NCBI GenBank assembly: GCA_016720925.1
Contig: JADKJR010000012.1
Coordinates: 1 to 64,000, forward strand
Direction: 5' to 3'
Source: Betaproteobacteria bacterium
Lineage (GTDB): Bacteria; Pseudomonadota; Gammaproteobacteria; Burkholderiales; Usitatibacteraceae
DNA length: 64,000 nt
The notes below the pieces were generated by a model that searched no databases, was not told the origin of the DNA, and worked only from the letters and a program-made list of their open reading frames with translations. Of this stretch, positions 10,227-17,542 are shown in pieces. Positions within the stretch are counted from its first letter, which is position 1; each line of letters starts with the position of its first letter. A program made the translations under genes and the position numbers.

Positions 10227-10827
10227 ATTTGGAGAGGCGCTTGAATTCCAGAACCGCCTCGGTTCGATTGGTGACGCGAAGGGCCTTGAACAATCGCTGC
10301 GTGTAGACCTTTACTGTATTCGGCGAAAGGCCCATGTCCTTTGCGATGGTTTTGTTCGCCTTCCCTTTCGCAAGCAGTTCCAACACAGTTCGTTTCCTGG
10401 CCGGAGATCGATGCAATCGATTCATTTGCAGCCTTCTTTGTTGCGACGAGGGGCGCATGACTGACGCCGTGTTTCACGACCAATGTCAGGAGTGTCGCGA
10501 GCGCCTCGGCAGAAACGGTCTTAGTCAGGTAGGCGCACGCACCATGTCGCGCCGCGGATTCAATCAGGTCTGCATCGGTTGAACCGGATAGCACCGCACA
10601 GCGTACGCCTAGTCGGCTGCAGGAAGACAAAATCTCGAAGTCTGGTTCATTGCCACCAAGATGGAGGTCCGACAAGACAAAATCGAAGGGGTTCTGTTTG
10701 AGTAGTTGTAATCCTTCCGCGCAGGACTTCGCGGTAAATACTTCACACATTTCGAATCGACGATCTGTAACACCTTCTTGATGGAAAGGAGGATCAGCTC
10801 GTGATCATCAACAATCAGTACGCGCAT
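10219..10827 (-). CDS. LuxR/NarL-type response regulator, two frameshifts
   Basis: The receiver starts MRVLIVDDHELILLSIKKVL with the acidic pair DD and phosphoacceptor Asp in FDFVLSDLHLGG, and the conserved Lys in AYLTKTVS. The C-terminal GerE-type helix-turn-helix reads LLAKGKANKTIAKDMGLS followed by PNTVKVYTQRLFKAL. Frame changes near 10750 (A run) and 10405 split it. It is likely a DNA-binding transcription regulator phosphorylated by the kinase encoded immediately downstream with overlapping ends. Candidate targets are the palindrome at 12429 and the leader-peptide operon, which is inference. Confidence 0.82.
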
Positions 10828-10904
10828 TGCGGTTAGGCTCAGAACATGGCTAGGAAAAGCAAATGATATGACATTACCGACGCGTCAGCCTGAATGACGA
10901 TGGT

Positions 10905-11332
10905 GCATAGAATATCGTGCACGGGTGGGCGCGGTAATGCAGGACGATCAGCTTTTTGTCGGAACCATCGAGGACAATATCAGTTTCTTTGACGCCGACC
11001 ACGATCCCGAGAGGGTCCGTGCATGTGCGCGTCTTGCGCAAATTGATACTGAAGTTTCGGCAACTCCGATGGGCTACAACACCATCGTGGGATCTTTGGG
11101 GATGAGTCTGTCGGGCGGTCAAAAGCAGCGCGTCATGTTAGCCCGCGCGTTATACCGGCGTCCGTTAATACTATTTCTGGATGAAACCCTGGACCAGGTC
11201 GATGCGTCGCAAGAGACGGCAATCAACCAACAAATATCCAGCAGGATCCTGAGTACTGTGTTCGTCAGTCATCGGGCTGAATCGGTTAGTGGGGCGAGGG
11301 TGATTAATCTTGTGGTGACTTCGGCGACTTAG
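10905..11332 (+). pseudogene. C-terminal remnant of a second peptidase-type ABC exporter
   Basis: From about 10905 the frame reads YRARVGAVMQDDQLF, then LSGGQKQRVMLARALY (ABC signature), a Walker B variant LILFLDET and the H-loop VFVSHR. This is the last third of an exporter ATPase domain. No peptidase, membrane domain or Walker A precedes it; the frame is closed by TGA just upstream. It resembles, but is not identical to, the exporter at the left edge, so it is a separate remnant in opposite orientation. Its TAG stop overlaps the stop codon of the first array peptide on the other strand. Confidence 0.8.
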
Positions 11333-11463
11333 AACAAGACACCGGCTTGGCCGCCACCGACAAGTGCCAGAGACAGATCGTCGAGTTTGATCATTTCAGG
11401 CTGGATCGCGATTTCCGAGTTTTCGGTAACGAGGGTGTCAACAACATTCAGTTCTTTGCTCAT
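11329..11463 (-). CDS. Array peptide 1 (44-residue double-glycine precursor)
   Basis: Starts MSKELNVVDTLV and ends LSLALVGGGQAGVLF. The leader fits the C39 consensus if cut after the third Gly: Val at -4, Leu at -7, Leu at -12. This leaves the hexapeptide QAGVLF. It is the promoter-distal unit; its stop codon overlaps the stop of the exporter remnant on the other strand. Confidence 0.85.
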   Translation of the reverse strand: MSKELNVVDTLVTENSEIAIQPEMIKLDDLSLALVGGGQAGVLF

Positions 11464-11512
11464 GATGTGCTCCAATAGGTAAAGGATTGTGCGGAGAAAG
11501 GGTTGGTATCTG

Positions 11513-11646
11513 TTAGAACAAGACACCGCCTGGGCCGCCACCGACAAGTGCCAGAGACAGATCGTCGAGCTTGATCATTTCAGGCTGGATCGCGATTTCG
11601 AGTTTTCGGTAACGAGGGTGTCAACAACATTCAGTTCTTTGCTCAT
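11513..11646 (-). pseudogene. Array peptide 2, frameshifted, with a variant core
   Basis: 134 bases instead of 135: one C is missing in the position corresponding to GATTTCCGAG of the other units (here GATTTCGAG, about 11594-11602). The frame therefore breaks at about residue 15. The 3' part would encode GGGPGGVLF, so its core (PGGVLF) differs from the QAGVLF of all other units. Either a dead unit or a one-base sequencing error. Confidence 0.75.
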
Positions 11647-11697
11647 GATGTGCTCCAATAGGTAAAGGATTGTGCGGAGAAAAGGGTTGGTATGCTG

Positions 11698-11832
11698 TTA
11701 GAACAAGACACCGGCTTGGCCACCACCGACAAGACACAGGGCCAGATCGTCAAGCTTGATCATTTCAGGCTGGATTGCGACTTCGGGGGTTTCGGTAACG
11801 AAGGTGTCGACAACATTCAGTTCTTTGCTCAT
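11698..11832 (-). CDS. Array peptide 3, diverged paralogue with the same core
   Basis: Intact 44-residue frame. Compared with the other units it has Phe11, Thr15, Pro16, Val18, Ala31 and Cys33 plus several silent changes, yet MIKLDDL and the end VGGGQAGVLF are unchanged. Retention of the core and leader anchor residues despite divergence suggests selection on the exported end. Confidence 0.85.
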   Translation of the reverse strand: MSKELNVVDTFVTETPEVAIQPEMIKLDDLALCLVGGGQAGVLF

Positions 11833-11882
11833 GATGTGCTCCAATAGGTAAAGGATTGTGCGGAGAAAGGGTTGGTATGCTG

Positions 11883-12017
11883 TTAGAACAAGACACCGGC
11901 TTGGCCACCACCGACAAGTGCCAGAGACAGATCGTCGAGTTTGATCATTTCAGGCTGGATCGCGATTTCCGAGTTTTCGGTAACGACGGTGTCAACAACA
12001 TTCAGTTCTTTGCTCAT
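11883..12017 (-). CDS. Array peptide 4 (44-residue double-glycine precursor)
   Basis: Intact. Differs from unit 1 by Val instead of Leu at residue 11 (a C-for-G change in the plus strand near 11988). Core QAGVLF. Own GGAG ribosome binding site in the spacer. Confidence 0.85.
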   Translation of the reverse strand: MSKELNVVDTVVTENSEIAIQPEMIKLDDLSLALVGGGQAGVLF

Positions 12018-12067
12018 GATGTGCTCCAATAGGTAAAGGATTGTGCGGAGAAAGGGTTGGTATGCTG

Positions 12068-12202
12068 TTAGAACAAGACACCGGCTTGGCCACCACCGAC
12101 AAGTGCCAGAGACAGATCGTCGAGTTTGATCATTTCAGGCTGGATCGCGATTTCCGAGTTTTCGGTAACGAGGGTGTCAACAACATTCAGTTCTTTGCTC
12201 AT
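12068..12202 (-). CDS. Array peptide 5 (44-residue double-glycine precursor)
   Basis: Intact and identical in protein sequence to unit 1, with one silent glycine-codon change. Core QAGVLF. Own GGAG ribosome binding site. Confidence 0.85.
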   Translation of the reverse strand: MSKELNVVDTLVTENSEIAIQPEMIKLDDLSLALVGGGQAGVLF

Positions 12203-12252
12203 GATGTGCTCCAATAGGTAAAGGATTGTGCGGAGAAAGGGTTGGTATGCTG

Positions 12253-12387
12253 TTAGAACAAGACACCGGCTTGGCCGCCACCGACAAGTGCCAGAGACAG
12301 ATCGTCGAGTTTGATCATTTCAGGCTGGATCGCGATTTCCGAGTTTTCGGTAACGAGGGTATCGACAATGTTCAGTTCTTTGCTCAT
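12253..12387 (-). CDS. Array peptide 6, promoter-proximal unit
   Basis: Intact; Ile instead of Val at residue 7. Core QAGVLF. The ATG at 12387 is preceded by AAGGAG, a stronger ribosome binding site than in the other units. First gene to be transcribed from the divergent promoter region at 12429-12490. Confidence 0.87.
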   Translation of the reverse strand: MSKELNIVDTLVTENSEIAIQPEMIKLDDLSLALVGGGQAGVLF

Positions 12388-12428
12388 GATGTACTCCTTC
12401 AGGTTTAGTTGCATAGAATGGATCGAAT

Positions 12429-12444
12429 TGTGAACTAGTTCACA
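12429..12444. promoter_or_regulatory. Perfect 16-bp palindrome, candidate operator
   Basis: TGTGAACTAGTTCACA reads the same on both strands. It lies between the divergent array and the TPR/HD-GYP gene, about 10 bases downstream of the predicted -10 of the array promoter, so a bound regulator would block initiation. The binding protein is not known; the LuxR-type regulator at 10219 is a candidate. Confidence 0.6.
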
Positions 12445-12453
12445 GTTTTGTCG

Positions 12454-12483
12454 AGCATACTGTGGCTGTATTATGCTTTGCAA
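12454..12483 (-). promoter_or_regulatory. Predicted promoter of the peptide array
   Basis: On the minus strand, -35 TTGCAA (12483-12478) and -10 TATGCT (12459-12454) with an 18-base spacer, about 70 bases before the ATG of array peptide 6. A plus-strand promoter for the TPR/HD-GYP gene overlaps it (TTGTCG at 12448, TATTAT or TTATGC at 12469-12476), so the two directions probably compete. Confidence 0.45.
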
Positions 12484-12497
12484 GGGGTTTTTTGCTA

Positions 12498-14344
12498 ATG
12501 GATTCGGCGAATTCAATCTTGGAATCGGAAGACAAAGCGCTTTTTAATCAAGCAAATAGCGTCATCACGCTCGCTCTTCGTGAGGGGGTTTGTCCTGATC
12601 TGCGGCTGATGGAAGCGCTTGCCCTTCAACTCGCGAACATCCGGATAGATGTACCCGCGCAGTTGAAGCTCATGCTTGACGCTGTGAGGTTCCTTTATGT
12701 ATCGGGACAAGCATTTCGTGCGATTCCGATTGCCCAAAAAGCACGAGCGCTTGGCTTGGAAACTTCGCAGCCCAAAGCAACGCTCGATGCCCTCATTGCA
12801 TTGGGAATTTGTTCTGCCGACTCTGGGGGGCTACCAGATGCTATGGAAGCGTATGCGGACGCATTATCCTTGGCGCAGGGGCTTTCAGATACGATTGGCC
12901 AGGGTAAGGTATGGCTCAATTTGGGGGCTGCTTTAATTTATAGTGGACTGTATCGCGAGGCATTAGCCTGTTTCGAAAAGGCTGATGCGTTCGCTTCTGT
13001 TGAGGGCGGTTTGGCCGCCTCGCCCGATAATCTTCGCCAACATTGCACTTTGCCATTTGAATCTCGATGAAATTCGCCACGGCCTTACTGCAATTGAGAG
13101 GGCCGTCGAGTTGTCACGGGAACCAAAGGACGCGCCCGCCATGCTCAATCGCGCACTTGCGGAAAACCACTACACCCGCCTTTTGTTGGAGGTGAACAAC
13201 TACGAGGGAGCGAAGGAGCATGCCAAACTCGCCCGGCAGTTTGCGGCTGAATCCAAATCGCCACGCGCGGATATTTCCGCAGCGATTGCAGAAGGCCTTA
13301 CTGAGGTGTTTGCCGGCCAAACGGATGTTGGCATTACGCGGCTGACAAATACCCTCGACCGTGCAAGAACGCTGAAAAATCACCACACGGGAAGTTTTGG
13401 TTGCATTGGTCAAGGCATTCGAGTTTGTCGGCAAACCTGATCAGGCTTTGTTTTACCTGCGACAGCTACTGGAGTTTCAAAGCGCCACGCAGAAACAAAA
13501 CGTACTTCAGCACGTAAAGCTCCATCTTGAACAGCTTCATCCCGCACTTGAAGATGAAGCAAATGCAATCCGCCGTCTGACCACGCGCGAGGAAGTTCTC
13601 GAAGGCAGAATCGCCAAGCAGGCGCTGTTCAAGGCGCAGGTCGAATCGATGGAGCGCATGGCCGTGGTCGCGGAATTGCGCGACGACTCCACCGGCGCGC
13701 ATTCATATCGCGTGGGCAGGCTTGCTTCCCTGCTTGCGAAAGAGTCGGGCTGCGATGAAGAAACCATTTTCATGATCGATATCGCGGCACGCCTTCATGA
13801 CATCGGCAAGGTTGGCATTCCGGATGGCATCCTGCTGAAACCGGCAAAGCTCAACGCCGCCGAGCGTGAAGTGATGAAGACTCACACCACGATCGGGGCG
13901 GAAGTGCTTGCCAACAGCAATATCGCGCATATGCAAACCGCCGAGGAAATTGCCCGGCATCATCACGAATGGTGGGACGGAACCGGATATCCACATGGCT
14001 TGTCCGGGACAAACATACCACTGGCAGCACGCATTACAGCGCTGGCTGATGTATTTGATGCGCTTGCACATAAGCGACCGTACAAGGAAGCCTGGACGCT
14101 GGATAGTACACTGACTGAAATTCTGGCACTACGTGGGCGCCAGTTTGATCCGACATTGACAGACATATTTCTTGGTCTGGTCGCGAATCTTCGCCGCGAG
14201 CATCTTGATCTTGACGCGTTTCTCGGTGAAGCGGCGCTCGCGTCCCCATTTCTTCAGGCGCGCGACAAGATTAAGAAAACCCTGCAGCACATTGACAACC
14301 CTTTCGAAGAAGGGGCTGAAAGCCGCCTCGACCTGCAACGCTAG
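12498..14344 (+). CDS. TPR-repeat protein with C-terminal HD-GYP c-di-GMP phosphodiesterase domain, two frameshifts
   Basis: About 615 residues. The N-terminal two thirds are helical TPR-like repeats (for example ALIALGICSADSGGLPDAME, then GKVWLNLGAALIYSGLYREA), followed by a short coiled linker. The HD-GYP domain has RLHDIGKVGIP (about residue 433) and the GYP motif HHHEWWDGTGYPHG (about residue 496), both intact, so it should hydrolyse cyclic-di-GMP. The ATG at 12498 has AAGGGG upstream. Frame changes near 13020 and in a G run near 13394 split it; the joins restore the family sequence. It has no receiver domain, so the TPR part is the likely sensor. Cytosolic TPR proteins are the peptide receptors of Gram-positive RRNPP systems; applying that idea here is inference from the adjacent peptide array. 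Confidence 0.85.
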
Positions 14345-14369
14345 GTTCAGGTCGCGCACGCTTTCATTG

Positions 14370-14399
14370 TTTACCCGGTGCGCCGATACGGTCTATAAT
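14370..14399 (+). promoter_or_regulatory. Predicted promoter of tpiA
   Basis: A perfect -10 TATAAT (14394-14399) 19 bases before the tpiA ATG, with TTTACC at 14370-14375 as a -35 (18-base spacer). Likely starts the tpiA-secG transcript. Confidence 0.6.
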
Positions 14400-14418
14400 T
14401 GCAGACTTTGTCAGCCTC

Positions 14419-15180
14419 ATGGATATCCACGTGCGCAACCGCTTTGTCATCGGCAACTGGAAACTCAACGGTAGCCTCACGTTCAACGTCGGCTTGTTGA
14501 ATTCCCTTGCTGCCGCCGTCAAACCAACTGCGGGAAAATTCTGTGGTGTATGCGTGCCGACGCCTTATCTGGCTCAGGTTGAAGTGCTGTTGGGCGGTTC
14601 AGCGGTGGGGTGGGGATCACAGGATGTCAGCCGGTTTGACGCGGGGGCATACACTGGGGATGTTTCCGCAAGCATGGTGGCGGAATTTGGGAGCCGCTAC
14701 GCGATTGTCGGACATTCGGAGCGGCGTGCAATTTTTGGCGATACGGACGCCATGGTGGCCGAGAAATTTGGCCGGGCCAAAAAAGCCGGACTGACGCCCA
14801 TTTTGTGTGTGGGGGAGAGTTTGGCAGAGCGTGAGGCCAATCAGACTGACCGCGTGGTGTCGCAGCAGTTGAAGAGTGTCGTTGACGTACACGGGATTGA
14901 GTCCCTCAACGGGGCAATTCTTGCCTACGAACCGGTGTGGGCAATAGGTACGGGCAAGACCGCGTCGCCGGCGCAAGCGGAAGAGGTGCATGCATTTCTT
15001 CGTAGTTTGGTGAAGGGATGGGATGCAGGCGTTGCGGATGCGTTGCCTATTCTGTATGGCGGTAGTGTCAAGAAGTCCAACGCGGCTGAGCTTTTTGCAA
15101 TGCCGGATGTTGATGGTGGACTTATTGGCGGTGCGGCGTTGATCGCCGATGATTTTTTGGGCATTTGGAATGCGCTGTAG
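14419..15180 (+). CDS. tpiA: Triosephosphate isomerase
   Basis: Interconverts dihydroxyacetone phosphate and glyceraldehyde 3-phosphate in the cytoplasm. 253 residues, the usual length. Substrate-binding Asn-Lys in FVIGNWKLNG, electrophilic His in VGHSERR, catalytic Glu in AYEPVWAIGTG (family motif), and phosphate-binding YGGSVK and GGLIGGAAL. It starts at ATG 14419; a GTG 12 bases in is an alternative. It is followed by secG, tRNA-Leu and nuo, a conserved betaproteobacterial order. Confidence 0.97.
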   Translation: MDIHVRNRFVIGNWKLNGSLTFNVGLLNSLAAAVKPTAGKFCGVCVPTPYLAQVEVLLGGSAVGWGSQDVSRFDAGAYTGDVSASMVAEFGSRYAIVGHSERRAIFGDTDAMVAEKFGRAKKAGLTPILCVGESLAEREANQTDRVVSQQLKSVVDVHGIESLNGAILAYEPVWAIGTGKTASPAQAEEVHAFLRSLVKGWDAGVADALPILYGGSVKKSNAAELFAMPDVDGGLIGGAALIADDFLGIWNAL

Positions 15181-15209
15181 GGCATTCAATATAGGTTAAG
15201 GAAGCGTTC

Positions 15210-15611
15210 ATGTTGGCAAATATTGTTTTAATTGTGCATGTAATTGTCGCGGTGACCATCATCGTGCTGGTATTGCTGCAGCATGGCAAAGGCGCCGATA
15301 TGGGGGCGGCCTTTGGCAGCGGCTCGGCGGGAAGTCTTTTCGGCGCATCCGGGGCGGCAAATTTTCTTTCGCGTTCAACAGGTGTTTGCGCCGCGGTGTT
15401 TTTCGCAACCTGCCTGACGCTGACGTATTTTCATGCACCCAAGTCAGCAACCGGCGTGATGAGCGGTGGTGTGATGCAGGATGCGCCAGTGAGCACGGAT
15501 GGTGGCGCCAGCAGCATCCCGGCCCCATCGACCGCGCCGGCGCCAGCAGTTCCCGTTCCGGCAAACGCGCCTGTTTCGGGCGATTCTAAGTCTCAGCAGA
15601 TCCCGAAGTAA
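15210..15611 (+). CDS. secG: Preprotein translocase subunit SecG
   Basis: Small inner-membrane partner of SecYE. Two hydrophobic helices (IVLIVHVIVAVTIIVLVLLQ and GVCAAVFFATCLTLTYF) flank the conserved cytoplasmic loop QHGKGADMGAAFGSGSAGSLFG. The C-terminal tail is rich in Ala and Pro, as is common in proteobacteria. 30 bases after tpiA, so probably cotranscribed. Confidence 0.95.
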   Translation: MLANIVLIVHVIVAVTIIVLVLLQHGKGADMGAAFGSGSAGSLFGASGAANFLSRSTGVCAAVFFATCLTLTYFHAPKSATGVMSGGVMQDAPVSTDGGASSIPAPSTAPAPAVPVPANAPVSGDSKSQQIPK

Positions 15612-15642
15612 ATCCGCAGTAAAATTCGTTGTTTGTTTCGTA

Positions 15643-15669
15643 GGCCCGAGGTCGTTTTGTTTTCGGGCC
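15643..15669 (+). other. Hairpin after secG
   Basis: GGCCCGA and TCGGGCC form a seven-pair stem with a T-rich loop between secG and the tRNA gene. No T run follows directly, so it is only a weak terminator or an RNA processing structure. Confidence 0.35.
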
Positions 15670-15748
15670 CTCCCTTACTTGGTCACTCTCACCAAGTCAT
15701 AGGGGGAGGAAAGTGCAATATCGCATCATTGGTGCGGAAATTCGCAAA

Positions 15749-15833
15749 GCCGTCGTGGTGGAATTGGTAGACACGCTGTCTTGAGGGGGCAGTGCGGAAA
15801 CGCGTAAGAGTTCGAGTCTCTTCGACGGCACCA
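15749..15833 (+). tRNA. tRNA-Leu (anticodon GAG)
   Basis: 85 bases with encoded CCA end. Acceptor stem GCCGTCG pairs with CGACGGC; D-arm GTGGAATTGGTAGACACG; anticodon stem CTGTC/GGCAG around loop TTGAGGG (anticodon GAG, reading CUC/CUU); a long variable arm typical of Leu; and T-arm GAGTTCGAGTCTC. It lies between secG and nuoA as in many betaproteobacteria. Confidence 0.97.
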
Positions 15834-15949
15834 GTTGTGTGAAAAAAGCAAGATTCAGTATTCTTGGTTTGTTCTAGATCAAGACAGTGCAGACAAATAC
15901 GGGATGAAATGTGGCTATTCGTGTTGTTCTCAACACGGCACTCTAAAAT

Positions 15950-16318
15950 ATGCTCGAAAACTACTTTCCTATTCTCATATTCATCGCCGTAGGCATTTCG
16001 GTCGGCGTGGGGCCGTTGGTCATGAGCAAGGTTCTGACGATCCTGCTCGGCGACGATAACCCTGACCCTCAAAAACTGTCCCCTTACGAGTGCGGATTTG
16101 AAGCATTCGAAGATGCGCGCATGAAATTTGATGTCCGCTATTACCTCGTTGCCATATTGTTCATATTGTTTGATCTGGAAATCGCGTTTTTTTTCCCGTG
16201 GGCAATCGTCTTGCAGGAAATCGGCTGGTTTGGTTTCTTGGCAATGATGGTGTTTCTGGGGATTCTCGTTGCCGGATTCATCTACGAGTGGAAAAAAGGA
16301 GCGCTGGATTGGGAATAA
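15950..16318 (+). CDS. nuoA: NADH-quinone oxidoreductase subunit A
   Basis: Membrane subunit of complex I, 122 residues with three transmembrane helices. Conserved SPYECGFE loop with the hallmark Cys and Glu, KFDVRYYLVAILFILFDLE in helix 2, and a FIYEWKKGALDW end. First of 14 nuo genes. It is followed by an unusually long 140-base gap before nuoB. Confidence 0.96.
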   Translation: MLENYFPILIFIAVGISVGVGPLVMSKVLTILLGDDNPDPQKLSPYECGFEAFEDARMKFDVRYYLVAILFILFDLEIAFFFPWAIVLQEIGWFGFLAMMVFLGILVAGFIYEWKKGALDWE

Positions 16319-16459
16319 GCAGCCTGATGTCGGCTGGCGCGATTTTGTGTCGGGTGCCGTGTAGCGATCCGGACCAGATTGATATCGAAGCTGCTTTGGC
16401 TACGCCGGCAGTCGACGTCATTGTTTCCGGTGGATTGAGTGGTATCAATGGAGTCACCT

Positions 16460-16936
16460 ATGCCTGAAGGCGGAATTTCCAATCAAGGGTTTGTGACGAC
16501 GCAGGTCGATAGCCTGCTTAACTGGGCACGTACGGGATCGATGTGGCCGATGACATTCGGTCTCGCCTGCTGTGCCGTCGAAATGATGCAGGCGGGTGCC
16601 TCGCGTTACGACCTCGACCGCTTCGGCGTGGTGTTTCGCCCGAGCCCTCGACAATCCGACGTGATGGTTGTCGCGGGTACGCTATGCAACAAAATGGCGC
16701 CAGCGATGCGAAAAGTTTATGACCAGATGGCGGAGCCGCGCTGGGTAATCTCGATGGGTTCCTGCGCCAATGGTGGCGGGTACTATCACTACTCTTATTC
16801 GGTGGTGCGTGGTTGCGATCGCATCGTTCCGGTGGATATATACGTTCCTGGTTGTCCGCCGACGGCTGAGGCTTTGCTCTACGGCATCATCCAGCTGCAA
16901 AACAAGATCAAACGCACCAACACCATCGCGCGCTGA
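16460..16936 (+). CDS. nuoB: NADH-quinone oxidoreductase subunit B
   Basis: Holds iron-sulfur cluster N2, the last electron carrier before quinone. The ligands are visible: adjacent cysteines in LACCAVEMM, Cys in GSCANGGGYY and Cys in YVPGCPPTAEALLYG. I chose the ATG at 16460 because GGAG lies six bases upstream; an in-frame GTG at 16439 and ATG at 16448 are alternatives. About 158 residues, normal length. Confidence 0.95.
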   Translation: MPEGGISNQGFVTTQVDSLLNWARTGSMWPMTFGLACCAVEMMQAGASRYDLDRFGVVFRPSPRQSDVMVVAGTLCNKMAPAMRKVYDQMAEPRWVISMGSCANGGGYYHYSYSVVRGCDRIVPVDIYVPGCPPTAEALLYGIIQLQNKIKRTNTIAR

Positions 16937-16942
16937 ATCGAC

Positions 16943-17539
16943 ATGTCCGCAAAACTCGAAAAGTTGAAATCCAGTCTGAGTGCGATCCTCGCCGACAGGA
17001 TGGTTAGCCTGAAGGAAGAAAAGGGCCAGCTTGTTATTGAGGTCAAGGCTTCGGAGTTGACCTCGGTGATGACAACCCTACGTGATGACCCTGCGCTGGC
17101 CTTCAATCAGTTGATGGATGTCTGTGGCGTGGATTATGTCGAGTATGGCGGCAACTGGAACGGCGCGCGATATGCCGTCGTTTATCCGTTGCTCTCGCTT
17201 CAGTACAACTGGCGCGTGCGGGTACGGACATTCTGTGCTGACGATGCATTCCCAATGGTCGATTCGATGATTGGTCTCTGGTCATCGGCCAATTGGCACG
17301 AGCGTGAAACGTTTGATCTTTTCGGTATCGTGTTCAATGGACACCCGGATTTGCGGCGCATCCTGACCGACTATGGATTTGTCGGCCATCCTTTCCGCAA
17401 GGATTTCCCGATGGTCGGTACGGTCGAAATGCGCTACGACCCGGAGCAGAAGCGGGTGGTTTATCAGCCAGTGACGATTGAGCCGCGCGAAATCGTGCCG
17501 CGGGTCATTCGCGAAGAAAACTATGCAGGGCGCAAGTAG
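16943..17539 (+). CDS. nuoC: NADH-quinone oxidoreductase subunit C
   Basis: 30-kDa-type peripheral-arm subunit, 198 residues. The family signature HERETFDLFGIVFNGHPDLRRIL is complete, and the end (KDFPMVGTVEMRYDPEQKR onward) matches betaproteobacterial proteins. Separate from nuoD, unlike the fused form of Escherichia coli. Confidence 0.95.
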   Translation: MSAKLEKLKSSLSAILADRMVSLKEEKGQLVIEVKASELTSVMTTLRDDPALAFNQLMDVCGVDYVEYGGNWNGARYAVVYPLLSLQYNWRVRVRTFCADDAFPMVDSMIGLWSSANWHERETFDLFGIVFNGHPDLRRILTDYGFVGHPFRKDFPMVGTVEMRYDPEQKRVVYQPVTIEPREIVPRVIREENYAGRK

Positions 17540-17542
17540 GCC

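Larger units (their letters stand above)
11329..12402 (-). repeat. Six-unit tandem array (period 185 bp), each unit encoding a 44-residue double-glycine peptide
   Basis: Six head-to-tail units begin (stop-codon side) at 11329, 11513, 11698, 11883, 12068 and 12253. Spacing is 185 bases except 184 for the first pair. Each unit holds one complete peptide gene on the minus strand plus a spacer of about 50 bases that carries a GGAG ribosome binding site six bases before the ATG. The outermost unit (12253) has a different 5' leader with AAGGAG and joins the promoter region. Unit identity is very high except unit 3, which has diverged at both synonymous and amino-acid-changing positions. Not CRISPR: the repeat is coding, long, and lacks variable spacers. 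Confidence 0.95.

Noticed and set aside
11329..12402. Regular array resembling a CRISPR
   Set aside because: The repeating unit is 185 bp, fully coding with a ribosome binding site, and there are no variable spacers or cas genes.
15643..15669. Strong terminator after secG
   Set aside because: Stem is good, but no T run follows, so it is listed only as a hairpin.
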